From positions 3,596,001 through 3,660,000 of the forward strand of contig NZ_CP010849.1 of NCBI RefSeq assembly GCF_000931445.1: a stretch of DNA of 64,000 nucleotides, written 5' to 3'. The notes under the pieces are model-generated. The model was not told the origin of the DNA and did not search any database. It saw only the letters and a list, made by a program, of their open reading frames with translations. This DNA is from Streptomyces cyaneogriseus subsp. noncyanogenus (GTDB taxonomy: Bacteria > Actinomycetota > Actinomycetes > Streptomycetales > Streptomycetaceae). The translations under genes were made by a program, and so were the position numbers. How positions within the stretch are numbered: position 1 is the first letter of the stretch; every line of letters begins with the position of its first letter. Of the stretch, positions 36,810-45,868 are shown piece after piece.

Positions 36810-37973
36810 TCAGGGAAGCGGGGGCCGCGACCGGAGGCGGGCTCGGTCGGCCGCGCGGGTGCCCTCCGCCCAGCCCGCCTCGTCGCTCACCCCGCGCAGC
36901 CGGGTCGTGGTCGTCTCCGGGAACATCCGCTCCAGACGGTCGGTGACGGCGGCCTCACGGGAGGCCAGGACCGGGAGCAGGTCCGCGGCCGGCCCGGCGG
37001 GGCCCGACGCCTGTTCCTCGGCCGCCTCCTTGACGGCGGCCTGTTCGGCGGCGCGCAGGCGGGTCCCGGCGCGGTGGGCGTAGGCGGCGAGGAACGACTG
37101 CCGGAAGGTCTTGGTCCGCTTCCGGCCGCCCGCGCGCTGGCCCGCCTCCGCCCTGGTCATCGCCGCCTCGGCCTGGACGAGGAGGGAGGTGTAGAGGAGT
37201 TCGACCGCCTCCAGGTCGGCCTCGAAGCCGACGACGGTGGAGAAGCCGAGGGGCTCGTTCCACACCGCCCGGCAGTGGTTGGCGGCGGCGACCGCGTCCA
37301 GCAGCACCGCCTTGGCCTGCTCGTACGGCGGTTCCACCCCGATCCGGCAGGCGCCCGGGGCGTCCGGCGCCGCGGCCCGGGCCGACAGCAGCGCGGCGTC
37401 AATGCTGTACCGGGCCATCAGCTCCTGCGCCTTGGCGCTGAGGGCCTCGGCCTCCTCCGGGTACGCGGTCGCCTCCGCCTTGGCGAGCAGCGCGCGGATC
37501 CGGCCGAGGGTCCGGGACTCCGGGCGCGCGTCGCGCGCACCGGCGGACGTGTCGGGGGCGGAGGCGTCGAGGGGCTCCAGATCGGGCAGGCGCAGCAGCA
37601 GCCGGTAGAGCTCCAGCACGGCGGTGGCGTGCGAGAAGCGGTCGGTGCGGGGCGGGGCCCCGGCGGGCAGCGCGTCGAGCTGAGCGGCCCAGCGGTGCCC
37701 GCGCGGGCGGTCGTGCGGAGCCTGCGCCCGGATCAGCGCGGCGGCCAGGCGCACGTGTACGTCGTCCAGCTCGCGCCGCACGATCCGTACGAGGTCGGCG
37801 GGCTGCCAGCCGCGCCGCCAGGCCGTGGCCACGAACTCCCGTCCCCGGGCGTCGAGCCCGGCGTCCGCGGCCGGGTCCGCGGCGAGCAGGGAGGCGGCGG
37901 TGTCGAGGGTGGCGTCGGTGGTGTCGTACAGGGCGGTGCGCAGGGCGCGCTCGACGGTACTGGGCGTGCTCAC
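36810..37973 (-). CDS. DUF2786 protein
   Basis: A 387-residue protein. Its central part, ESRTLGRIRALLAKAEATAYPEEAEALSAKAQELMARYSID, is a DUF2786 motif. The downstream region has PYEQAKAVLLDAVAAANHCRAVW and GFEADLEAVELLYTSLLVQAE, also typical of the group. The N-terminal third is Arg/Ala-rich and helical. GTG 37973 is taken as start, but its ribosome binding site is weak. No catalytic signature is visible. It is divergent from the HTH-Clp_N gene and its start lies about 90 bp from the first operator palindrome. Confidence 0.82.
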   Translation of the reverse strand: MSTPSTVERALRTALYDTTDATLDTAASLLAADPAADAGLDARGREFVATAWRRGWQPADLVRIVRRELDDVHVRLAAALIRAQAPHDRPRGHRWAAQLDALPAGAPPRTDRFSHATAVLELYRLLLRLPDLEPLDASAPDTSAGARDARPESRTLGRIRALLAKAEATAYPEEAEALSAKAQELMARYSIDAALLSARAAAPDAPGACRIGVEPPYEQAKAVLLDAVAAANHCRAVWNEPLGFSTVVGFEADLEAVELLYTSLLVQAEAAMTRAEAGQRAGGRKRTKTFRQSFLAAYAHRAGTRLRAAEQAAVKEAAEEQASGPAGPAADLLPVLASREAAVTDRLERMFPETTTTRLRGVSDEAGWAEGTRAADRARLRSRPPLP

Positions 37974-38065
37974 CCGGCGATGGTGCCACGGCACCGGGCA
38001 CGCCTCGCTCCCCGGGAACCGGGGCACGGCCGCCCGGCGGGACGACCGGCCCGGAACTCCCCACT

Positions 38066-38112
38066 GTCAACCGAGGGTTGACGGTGGCGAGGTGTCAACC
38101 TACGGTTGACAC
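38066..38112 (+). promoter_or_regulatory. Promoter with two palindromic operators, HTH-Clp_N gene
   Basis: TTGACG (38078-38083), a 17-bp spacer and TACGGT (38101-38106) form a consensus promoter; the ATG follows six bases later. Two perfect palindromes share the TCAACC half-site. One has 7-bp arms GTCAACC/GGTTGAC (38066-38082) and overlaps the -35. The other has 9-bp arms GTGTCAACC/GGTTGACAC (38092-38112) and covers the -10 and start. Their centres are 28 bp apart. Confidence 0.85.
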
Positions 38113-38847
38113 ATGGCGAAGAACACGACCATCAAGTCGTCCGTGCGTCTCGACGACCTCATCGCAGCGATCAAGAAGGTCCACGCCGAGCCCCTGGAGC
38201 AGCTCCAGGACGCGGTGATCGCCGGGGAGCACCTCGGCGAGGTGGCCGACCACCTGATCGGCCACTTCGTGGACCAGGCCCGGCGTTCGGGCGCCTCCTG
38301 GACGGAGATCGGCAAGAGCATGGGCGTGACCCGGCAGGCGGCGCAGAAGCGCTTCGTGCCCAAGGAGTCCACGGACCTCGACGAGAGCCAGGGCTTCAGC
38401 CGGTTCACGCCCCGCGCGCGCAACGCGGTGGTGGCCGCCCACAACGCGGCCAAGGCCGCGGGCAGCACCGAGGGACTGCCCGAGCACCTCGTCCTCGGGC
38501 TGCTCGCCGAGTCCGAGGGCCTCGCCGCCAAGGCGATCGCCGCGCAGGGCGTGCCCCTGGAGACGGTGCGCGAGGCCGCGACCGCGGCGCTCCCGCCGGC
38601 CGCCGCCGAGGTGCCGGAGCTGATCCCGTACGGCCCGGCGGCCAAGAAGGTCCTGGAACTCACCTTCCGGGAGGCCCTCCGCCTGGGCCACAACTACGTC
38701 GGCACCGAGCATCTGCTGCTCGCCCTGCTGGAGCACGAGAACGGCGAGGGCGTGCTGAGCGGGCTCGGTATCGGCAAGGCAAAGACCGAGGAGTACGTCA
38801 CCGAGGCCCTGGCGGAGTTCCTGGAGACGTCCGAGCAGGAGTCGTAG
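38113..38847 (+). CDS. Helix-turn-helix / Clp N-terminal domain fusion protein
   Basis: A 244-residue protein. Residues 1-85 contain a helix-turn-helix-like segment (ASWTEIGKSMGVTRQAAQKRF). Residues 95-235 are a Clp_N double repeat (FTPRARNAVVAAHNAAKAAG with LPEHLVLGLLAE, then LTFREALRLGHNYVGTEHLLLALLEHENGEG). No AAA+ ATPase domain follows, so it is not a ClpC-type chaperone. Clp_N binds ClpC adaptors and arginine-phosphorylated proteins in related bacteria. The combination suggests a DNA-binding protein whose stability or activity is linked to the Clp machinery. The promoter carries two palindromes, so autoregulation is likely. The mRNA appears leaderless. Confidence 0.87.
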   Translation: MAKNTTIKSSVRLDDLIAAIKKVHAEPLEQLQDAVIAGEHLGEVADHLIGHFVDQARRSGASWTEIGKSMGVTRQAAQKRFVPKESTDLDESQGFSRFTPRARNAVVAAHNAAKAAGSTEGLPEHLVLGLLAESEGLAAKAIAAQGVPLETVREAATAALPPAAAEVPELIPYGPAAKKVLELTFREALRLGHNYVGTEHLLLALLEHENGEGVLSGLGIGKAKTEEYVTEALAEFLETSEQES

Positions 38848-39024
38848 GGAGCGCCACCCGGGGGCGGAGGCGGGAACGGCGTCCCGGGGGCCAGGGGCGG
38901 GAGCGGCGTCCCGGGGGACCGGGGGCCGGGGAGCCATGGGGCCGGAGTCGCGGCACCGGCCGCCGGGCTCGTCGGCGGGCGGCCGTCGCGGGCCGTTGTC
39001 AGACCCCCCTGCCACACTCGCAGC

Positions 39025-40710
39025 ATGGCCGACCGGTGGGCGCTCGCCGTGGCCGAGGGCGGCGGCGTGGAGGTCGCGCCCCTCGGCCCGGACGGGCTGC
39101 CCGCCGGGCCGGTGCGGCGGGAGGCCGACCTCGCCGGGGCCGTGCGGAGCCGGCCGGACGTCGCGCGGTGGGTGTGGCGCTCCACCGCCGAGGTCTATCC
39201 GTCCCTGCTCGCCGCGGGGGTGCGAGTGGAGCGGTGCTACGACATCGAGGACGCCGAAACGCTCCTGCTCGGCCACGAGGGCCGCTACGGCGAACCCCGG
39301 TCGGCCGCCGCCGCGCTGGCCCGGCTGCGCGGCGGCCCCGTGCCGCCCGATCCGCCCCAGCGGTCCGCCGAGCCGGGCGCGCAGTCCTCGCTCTTCGAAC
39401 CGCAGGACGTCCGGCTGCCGCTGGCCGACCTGCTCGCCGTCTACGCCGAGCAGCAGCGGCGGCACGACCGTGCCGCGCACCCCGACCGGATGCGGCTGCT
39501 GACGGCGGCCGAGTCGGCGGGCATGCTGGTGGCCGCCGAGATGAACCGCGCGGGCCTGCCCTGGCGGGCCGACGTCCACCGCGAGGTGCTGCACGACCTG
39601 CTCGGCGAGCGGTACGCGGGCGGGGGCGAGCCGCGCCGCCTGGCCGAGCTCGCGGAGGAGGTCTCCGCGGCGTTCGGGCACCGGGTGCGGCCCGACCTGC
39701 CGGCCGACGTGGTCAGGGCGTTCGCCCGGGCCGGGATCAAGGTCAGGTCGACCCGGCGGTGGGAGATCGAGTCCGTCGACCACCCGGCCGTGAAACCCCT
39801 GCTGGAGTACAAGAGGCTCTACCGCATCTGGGTGGCGCACGGCTGGTCCTGGCTTCAGGACTGGGTGCGCGAGGGACGCTTCCGCCCCGAGTTCCTGGCC
39901 GGCGGGACGGTCACCGGGCGCTGGGTGACCAACGGCGGGGGCGCGCTCCAGATCCCCAAGGTGATCCGGCGGGCCGTCGTCGCCGACCCGGGCTGGCGGC
40001 TGGTGGTCGCCGACGCCGACCAGATGGAGCCGCGCGTGCTCGCGGCGATCTCCCGCGACCCCGGGCTGATGGAGGTGGCCGGCCGGGAGGAAGACCTGTA
40101 CCAGGCGGTGTCCGACCGTGCCTTCTCCGGCGACCGCGCCCAGGCCAAGCTCGCCGTGCTCGGCGCGGTCTACGGCCAGACCTCCGGTGACGGCCTGAAG
40201 AACCTGGCCGCGCTCAGACGCCGCTTCCCGAAGGCGGTGGCGTACGTCGACGAGGCCGCCCGCGCCGGCGAGGAGGGGCGCCTGGTGCGGACCTGGCTCG
40301 GGCGGACCTGCCCGCCGGCCGCCCGGACGGAGGACGACGAGCCCGAGGAGGCCGGCATCCCGCTCGCCGGGGCGGAGTCCGAGGAGCGGGCGTGGGTGCC
40401 CGGCTACGCCTCCACCGACGCCCGCGCCCGCGGCCGGTTCGCCCGCAACTTCGTCGTCCAGGGCAGCGCCGCCGACTGGGCCCTGCTGCTCCTCGCCGCC
40501 CTCCGGCGCGCCTGCGCGGACCTGGCGGCCGAGCTGGTGTTCTTCCAGCACGACGAGGTGATCGTGCACTGCCCGCGGGAGGAGGCGGACGCGGTCGTGG
40601 CGGCGATCCGGGAGGCGGCGGACCTCGCCGGGGGGCTGACCTTCGGCGAGACCCCGGTGCGGTTCCCGTTCACGACGGCGGTGGTGGAGTGCTATGCCGA
40701 CGCCAAGTGA
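39025..40710 (+). CDS. Family-A DNA polymerase paralogue (bifunctional 3'-5' exonuclease/polymerase annotation)
   Basis: A 561-residue PolA-related protein without a 5'-nuclease domain. The polymerase core is intact: TVTGRWVTNGG, motif A DADQMEPRV, the O-helix RAQAKLAVLGAVYGQ with Lys and Tyr, FVVQGSAADWA and motif C FQHDEVIVH. The N-terminal 180 residues occupy the exonuclease position but start ALAVAEGGG and show none of the DxE-type carboxylates, so proofreading is probably lost. Streptomyces carries such a gene besides polA. The ATG is preceded by CACACT at six bases. A role in repair or bypass synthesis is inferred. Confidence 0.9.
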   Translation: MADRWALAVAEGGGVEVAPLGPDGLPAGPVRREADLAGAVRSRPDVARWVWRSTAEVYPSLLAAGVRVERCYDIEDAETLLLGHEGRYGEPRSAAAALARLRGGPVPPDPPQRSAEPGAQSSLFEPQDVRLPLADLLAVYAEQQRRHDRAAHPDRMRLLTAAESAGMLVAAEMNRAGLPWRADVHREVLHDLLGERYAGGGEPRRLAELAEEVSAAFGHRVRPDLPADVVRAFARAGIKVRSTRRWEIESVDHPAVKPLLEYKRLYRIWVAHGWSWLQDWVREGRFRPEFLAGGTVTGRWVTNGGGALQIPKVIRRAVVADPGWRLVVADADQMEPRVLAAISRDPGLMEVAGREEDLYQAVSDRAFSGDRAQAKLAVLGAVYGQTSGDGLKNLAALRRRFPKAVAYVDEAARAGEEGRLVRTWLGRTCPPAARTEDDEPEEAGIPLAGAESEERAWVPGYASTDARARGRFARNFVVQGSAADWALLLLAALRRACADLAAELVFFQHDEVIVHCPREEADAVVAAIREAADLAGGLTFGETPVRFPFTTAVVECYADAK

Positions 40711-43700
40711 TCAGACCGTCCCCTGCCCATAGCCCAGGAGTTCCCGCAGCTCCGCCACGACCGCCGCCGCGTCCGTGCCCTCCAGCGCGGCGAGGGCCGA
40801 CCGCCACTGGGCGTGCGCCTCGGCCCCGCGCCCCCGCTCCCGCAGCAGTAATCCGAGCTGGTGGCGGGCGAGGCCCTCGGTGTGGCGGTCGGCGCGGGCC
40901 CCGGCGCGGCGGAGCAGCTCCGCGCAGGCGCGGTCGGCCTGGTCGCCGCGGCCGAGCCGGCGCAGCGCGCGGACCAGACCGAGGCGGGACCGGGACTCGC
41001 CGTGCCAGTCGCCGTGGGCGCCCAGGACGTGCAGGCTCCGCCAGAAGTGCGCCGCGGCCGCCGCCGGCTGGCCGAGCGCGAGATGGGCGTAGCCGATGTC
41101 GCAGTGCGCGGTGTGCCGCACGATCACATGGCCGAGCGCGTCGCCGAGGGCGAGTGAGCGGCGGTGCTGCGCGATCGCCGCACGCGGGTCGGTGTGCTGG
41201 TAGAGGCTGCCGAGACGGCCGCGGGTGACGGCCTCGCCGTACGGGTCGTCGAGCCGCTGTGCCCAGGCCAGGCTCCGGCGCAGGGCCCGCTCCGCCTCGG
41301 CGTGGCGACCGAGCTCCGCCAGCAGCAGCCCGCGGTCGCTCAGGCAGCGGCGGACCCGGGCGGCCCTGCCGAGCCGCCGCCAGAGCGCCAGCGCCTCGTC
41401 GCCCAGGGCCAGGGCTTCGGTGTGCCGCCCGGTCAGGAAGCGCAGGCCCGCGAGGTCCCCGAGCGCGTACGCCTCGGCGGCCTCGTCACCGAGGCGCCGC
41501 GCCGCACCCAGCGCGGCCCGCCCCAGCACCTCCATCTCGGCGATCCGGCCGCCGCGCCGGAGGCAGGGGAAGAGCAGCCGGGCGAGGACGGAGATCCAGG
41601 CGGCGTGGCGGCCGGTTCCGTCGCCGTCGGCGCCCGGCGCCGTCCCGGTCTCCCCGGCGCACCGCTCGGCCAGCGCCACCACGTTGCCCAGCTCCCCGTC
41701 CCACCAGGCCAAGGCCGCCGCGGGCGAGCCGAACGGGGGCACGGTGGCGACCTGGGCGGCGTGCGCGGGCGGCTGCGCCGCGGTCGGGCGACGGCGGTCG
41801 TCCAGGTCGGGGCCGGGTGCGACGAGGGCGGTGAGGGTGCGTTCGGCCACGGCGGCGTACCAGCGCAGGGCGGTCTCGGCGGCGTCCGCGCCGTCGTCAT
41901 CCCCGGCCAGTTCACGGGCGAAGGCGCGGACCAGATCGTGGGGTGCGTAGCGGCCGTACGCGGTCTCCTCCAGCAGCGCCACGTCGGCCAGCCGGTCCAG
42001 GGCGGCCTCGGCGCGGCGCTCGTCGGTGCCGGTGAGGCGGGCCAGCAGCGGGGCGCTGTACGCGGGGAGGTGGAGGGCGCCGATGCGGCGCAGCGCCCGG
42101 GCCGCGTCCCGGTCGGGCCCGCGGTCGGAGGCGGCGAGCGCGTCGTGCGCTACGGCGAGGGAGGCACGCACGCTCAGATCGTCGTACTCCAGGTGGTTCA
42201 GCCTGCCTTCGGCGTCCGCCAGCCGGCCGGCCAGCGCGTCCGGGGTCAGGGCGCTGCGGGCGGCGAGCCGCGCGGCCACGACGCGCAGCGCCAGCGGAAG
42301 GCGGCCGGTGAGCTCGACGAGGGGATGGTCGGCGGTGAGGCCGCCGGGGTCGCCGTCGCCGTCGTCCTCGCCCGGGAGACGGCCCTCGTCCCCCGGGCCG
42401 TGCCCGCTTCCCCCCGGGTGGCCGGGGCCTTCCTCCCGACCGCCGCGTCGGGAGACCGCGCGCAGCAGGGCGGCGCTCTCCTCCCCCGACAGGGGCGCCA
42501 GCGGGAAGCGGTGCGCGCCGTCGAGGGCGGTGAGCGGCGACCGGCTGGTGACGATCACCGCGCAGCCCGGGCCCGCGGGGAGCAGCGGCCGTACCTGCGC
42601 GGCGCCGGCGGCGTCGTCCAGGACCAGGAGCGTACGGGTGGGCGCGAGCAGGGAGCGCAGCAACGCCGCGGCGGCGTGCGGGTGTTCGGGGATGTCGCGC
42701 GGCTCGACCCCGAGATCACGGAGCAGCGCGGTCAGGGCCTGCCCGGTGGTCAGCGGGGTCAGGCCCGGGGTCGCGCCCTGGAGGTCGATGTACAACTGAC
42801 CATCGGAGAAACGTTCCTTCACTCCATGGGCGGCATGCAGCGCCAGCGCGCTCTTGCCGACACCGGCCATACCGCTGATGACGGCGACCGCCGGACGCGC
42901 GCCGGGACGGAGAGCACGGCGCAGATCGTCGAGCACGCCCGCGCGGCCGGTGAAGTGGGCGGGCGGCGGAGGGAGCTGGGCGGGCCTCGGCCTGTGCGCG
43001 CACGACCGCTGCCGCGGGCCCCGGGATCCGCCACCGGGAGCAGCCTGCGGGGCGGGGGCCACGGACGGCGCGGAGGCCACGGGTGGCGCGGGCGGCATGG
43101 GCGCCGCGGGAGGCACGGAGGAGGCGTTCGGAGGAGGCGACGCGGGCGGCATGGACGGCCCGGGCGGTGCGGACTGCGCGGACTGCGCAGGTGACCCGGG
43201 CGACGCGGGCAGAAGAGGTGGCGCGGGCGGCGCGGGCGACCCGGGCGGCGCAGGCTTCGCGGGCGGCGCAGGCGAGGCCGTGGCCTCGGACGCACCCTCG
43301 CCCATGCCCATGCCCGCGTCCACGACCACATCCGTCCCCGCCCCTGGTCCCGGCCCCCCGTCCGGCACCTCCTCACCAGTGGGCTCGCCCCCCTCCGGCA
43401 CCCGGCCGGCGGCCCCCCGCAGCACCTCCACATGCGCCTCCCGCACCGCCGGGCCGGGCTCGATGCCGAGTTCCTCGACGAGGCGGGCCCGCAGGTCGCG
43501 GTGGACCGCCAGCGCCTCGGCCTGGCGGCCGGTGCGGTGCAGGGCGAGCATGAGCTGCCGCTGGTACGCCTCCCGCAGCGGATGCTCGGCGACCAGCGCC
43601 GTCAGCTCCGGCACGGCGTCCGCGAGCTGCGCGCCGCCGAGGGCCAGCGCGGCGTCGTACCGCCGCTCCAGAAGCAACAGCCGGGCCTCCTCCAGGCGTT

Positions 43701-44229
43701 GGGCGAACGCGTACCCGCCCACCTCGGCCGGCAGTCCGGCGAGCGGCACGCCCCGCCACAGCGCCAGCGCGGCCGTACTGGCGCGCAGGACCCGCTCCCA
43801 CGCCTGAGCGGCGTGCGCGGAGCGCGCCTCGGCCGCGCCGGCCTCGAAGACATGGACGTCCAACTCGCCTTCGCCGACCCGCAGTACGTACCCCGACGGC
43901 ACCGTCCGCAGCCGGCCGGGGTCGTCAAGCAGCCGCCGCAGCCGGGCCACGTGGTTGTGCAGCGACGCCTGCGCCGACGCGGGCGGGGCGCCGCCCCACA
44001 GGGCCTCCTTGAGGGACTCGGCGGTCACGGTCCGGCCCGCTTCGAGCAGCAACACGGCCAGCAGCGCGCGCAGTTTGGGGCTCCCGACGGCCCGGACGCG
44101 GGGGGCGGAGCCGGTGAGGTCGGCGTCCGCGGCCCGGAACGGCACGGCCCCGCCGTCCGGCCGGCCGTCGTACAGGACCGGCGGCCCCAGCAGCCCGAAC
44201 CGCAGCCCGCACCGCTTCACACCGCCCAC
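40711..44229 (-). CDS. SARP-family regulator with NB-ARC and TPR domains (AfsR-like)
   Basis: An 1172-residue AfsR-type regulator. Residues of about 50-125 are the OmpR-like DNA-binding domain (SPKLRALLAVLLLEAGRTV, LHNHVARLRRLL), 130-280 the BTAD helices (HPLREAYQRQLMLALHRTGRQAEAL). A Pro/Ala-rich linker (about 300-400) with APP-type repeats follows. The NTPase has Walker A GMAGVGKSALAL near residue 455 and LLVLDDAAGA. The C-terminal third (about 850-1160) is TPR-like. In S. coelicolor AfsR is phosphorylated by AfsK and activates secondary-metabolite genes; this paralogue is not AfsR itself. Three 11-bp-spaced heptads lie upstream at 44406-44434. Confidence 0.9.
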   Translation of the reverse strand: MGGVKRCGLRFGLLGPPVLYDGRPDGGAVPFRAADADLTGSAPRVRAVGSPKLRALLAVLLLEAGRTVTAESLKEALWGGAPPASAQASLHNHVARLRRLLDDPGRLRTVPSGYVLRVGEGELDVHVFEAGAAEARSAHAAQAWERVLRASTAALALWRGVPLAGLPAEVGGYAFAQRLEEARLLLLERRYDAALALGGAQLADAVPELTALVAEHPLREAYQRQLMLALHRTGRQAEALAVHRDLRARLVEELGIEPGPAVREAHVEVLRGAAGRVPEGGEPTGEEVPDGGPGPGAGTDVVVDAGMGMGEGASEATASPAPPAKPAPPGSPAPPAPPLLPASPGSPAQSAQSAPPGPSMPPASPPPNASSVPPAAPMPPAPPVASAPSVAPAPQAAPGGGSRGPRQRSCAHRPRPAQLPPPPAHFTGRAGVLDDLRRALRPGARPAVAVISGMAGVGKSALALHAAHGVKERFSDGQLYIDLQGATPGLTPLTTGQALTALLRDLGVEPRDIPEHPHAAAALLRSLLAPTRTLLVLDDAAGAAQVRPLLPAGPGCAVIVTSRSPLTALDGAHRFPLAPLSGEESAALLRAVSRRGGREEGPGHPGGSGHGPGDEGRLPGEDDGDGDPGGLTADHPLVELTGRLPLALRVVAARLAARSALTPDALAGRLADAEGRLNHLEYDDLSVRASLAVAHDALAASDRGPDRDAARALRRIGALHLPAYSAPLLARLTGTDERRAEAALDRLADVALLEETAYGRYAPHDLVRAFARELAGDDDGADAAETALRWYAAVAERTLTALVAPGPDLDDRRRPTAAQPPAHAAQVATVPPFGSPAAALAWWDGELGNVVALAERCAGETGTAPGADGDGTGRHAAWISVLARLLFPCLRRGGRIAEMEVLGRAALGAARRLGDEAAEAYALGDLAGLRFLTGRHTEALALGDEALALWRRLGRAARVRRCLSDRGLLLAELGRHAEAERALRRSLAWAQRLDDPYGEAVTRGRLGSLYQHTDPRAAIAQHRRSLALGDALGHVIVRHTAHCDIGYAHLALGQPAAAAAHFWRSLHVLGAHGDWHGESRSRLGLVRALRRLGRGDQADRACAELLRRAGARADRHTEGLARHQLGLLLRERGRGAEAHAQWRSALAALEGTDAAAVVAELRELLGYGQGTV

Positions 44230-44405
44230 TGCCTTTCCGCCACGCCGTCGCCGGCGCGCTCCGGGACGAAGCCCGCCGCTCCCGGCGGCATTCCGCCACC
44301 TTTCTCACCGACGGCCCGCCGCGGCCCGGGTCCCGCTACCGTACGGCCGTCTTCCGTCACCGCTCGCCCGTGTTCGCCGCCAACAGGTGACGAAACGGAG
44401 GAGTG

Positions 44406-44434
44406 TTGGCCACATGTTAGCCATCCGTTGGCAA
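44406..44434 (-). promoter_or_regulatory. Three heptad repeats with 11-bp period, candidate SARP operator
   Basis: TTGGCCA (44406), TTAGCCA (44417) and TTGGCAA (44428) are spaced exactly 11 bp. SARP proteins bind heptameric direct repeats of one helical turn at promoters. The site is 177 bp before the SARP start codon. Autoregulation is inferred. Confidence 0.55.
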
Positions 44435-44534
44435 GACCTGATGTGATCACTACATCGGATCTGGCCCGGGGGTGCGCGCGTGGAAGCGTTGCTCGGGGGA
44501 GTGTCGCCGCCGCGGCCGGATCCGGGGCCGTAGG

Positions 44535-44571
44535 AGGGCCCCGGTCGTCAGAGGTGAACGACCGGGGCCCT
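44535..44571 (-). terminator. Terminator after the GT2 gene
   Basis: Perfect 14-bp arms AGGGCCCCGGTCGT and ACGACCGGGGCCCT around nine bases, 143 bp after the glycosyltransferase stop. It could work in either direction. Confidence 0.7.
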
Positions 44572-44714
44572 CGCCCGTGCCACCGCCTCGCCCACCACCG
44601 ACGGGAGACGACCGTTCCCCGCGTGAACGGCGGACCGGGAGTACGACCGGGCAGCCGCGCAACGGCGCAAACGGCAGCCGCGCCGGCAAGCGCGCCGAAC
44701 GACGAAGGCCGTCG

Positions 44715-45608
44715 TCAGATGACGGGCGGCCGTCCCAGCCGGGTGAGCCGCCACACCGTCCGCCAGCGCATGGGCCGCCGCTCCCCCGCCGGCTCCCGCA
44801 CCCCTTCCGCGAACCCGCCGAACCAGGCCCGCAGCCCGGCGCGCGACCGGTTCCGTACGAGGGTCAGCAGCAGCCACACCCCCAGGTGGACGGGCACGAG
44901 CGGCAGCGGCAGCCGGCGGCGGGCCAGCCAGACCCGGTTCCGGGCGTTGACGCGGAAGTAGACGGCGTGCCGGGCCGGCGAGGTCTTCGGGTGCTGGAGC
45001 AGCAGCTCGGGCGCGTACAGGATCCGCCACCCCGCGTCGGCCGCGCGCCAGGCCAGATCGGTCTCCTCGTGGGCGAAGAAGAACTCGGCCGGCCAGTCGC
45101 CCACCTCGTCGAGCATCGCCATCCGCAGCGCGTGCCCACCGCCGAGGAACCCGGTCACGTAGCCGCCCCGCATCGGATCCGCCGCACCGACCCGGGGCAC
45201 GTGCCGCTGCTGCGTCTCCCCGTGCTCGTCGGCGATCCGGAAGCCGACGATGCCGAGCCGGTCGTCGGCGGCGAACAGATCCCGGACGCGGCGCAGGACA
45301 TCGGTGCCGACGAGCAGCCCGTCGTCGTCCAGTTCCACGACCACGTCGGTGTCGCCGTACTCCCGCAGCCGCGTCAGCGCCACGTTCCGCCCGCCGGGGC
45401 AGCCGAGGTTCTCGTCGACCTCGATGGCGGTGACCTCCCCGGGCAGCGAGAGCCGCCGGGCGAACTCGGGCAGCGGACAGCCGTTGCCGACGATCACGAT
45501 CCGCGCGGGCGGCACGTCCTGCCCGGCCACGGACTCCAGCAGGGCGTCCACTTCGGCGGGCCGGTTCCCCATGGTCACCACGGCTACGGCGATCCTCGGC
45601 GCCCCCAT
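44715..45608 (-). CDS. Family 2 glycosyltransferase
   Basis: A 297-residue GT-A type enzyme. The nucleotide-binding N-terminus is IAVAVVTMGNRPAEVDALLESV, followed by ENLGCPGGRNVALTR and the metal motif DDD at residues 94-96 (ELDDDGLL). Other GT2 features are GFLGGGHALRMAMLDEVG and the acidic FFFAHEETDLAWRA, where the catalytic base is expected. A C-terminal basic/hydrophobic segment may associate with the membrane. The ATG at 45608 (MGAPRIAV) is preceded by GAGGTGAGGG. The acceptor sugar or protein is unknown and no polysaccharide cluster surrounds it. Confidence 0.88.
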   Translation of the reverse strand: MGAPRIAVAVVTMGNRPAEVDALLESVAGQDVPPARIVIVGNGCPLPEFARRLSLPGEVTAIEVDENLGCPGGRNVALTRLREYGDTDVVVELDDDGLLVGTDVLRRVRDLFAADDRLGIVGFRIADEHGETQQRHVPRVGAADPMRGGYVTGFLGGGHALRMAMLDEVGDWPAEFFFAHEETDLAWRAADAGWRILYAPELLLQHPKTSPARHAVYFRVNARNRVWLARRRLPLPLVPVHLGVWLLLTLVRNRSRAGLRAWFGGFAEGVREPAGERRPMRWRTVWRLTRLGRPPVI

Positions 45609-45868
45609 GCCCTCACCTCTCCCCTGCCGGAAACAGCGCTCGCGCGATGCTAGCCGTTCACGGTGGGGCACCGCGGAGGACGCGCGCCGTTGACCGGCAA
45701 CCATGACAAGTCGTACGAGACCGGATGAGGACCGCACCCCGGCCGGACGATCGGCGCGAAAGCGAGGCGCGACGCCCTCCGGATGGCACCCGGCCGCCTG
45801 CGCCCGGAACCGGAACGGCCGGACCCGAGTCCTTACCCACGACATCTCGACGAGGCGGAGAGCCATTG

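Larger units (their letters stand above)
44230..44714. other. 485-bp intergenic region upstream of the SARP gene
   Basis: No gene is supported; a 79-codon minus-strand ORF at 44450-44689 is Arg/Pro-rich and antisense-like. The region holds the SARP promoter side with three heptads (44406-44434), a GTGATCAC-centred dyad (44442-44458) and a terminator hairpin (44535-44571). Confidence 0.6.

Noticed and set aside
38867..38930. Duplicated GGCGGGAACGGCGTCCCGG-type words after the HTH-Clp_N gene as an operator
   Set aside because: They are direct, GC-rich and lie in a short convergence-free gap; most likely simple repeat expansion.
44450..44689. 79-codon minus-strand ORF between the SARP and GT2 genes
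   Set aside because: No similarity, Arg/Pro-rich, and it overlaps a terminator hairpin.
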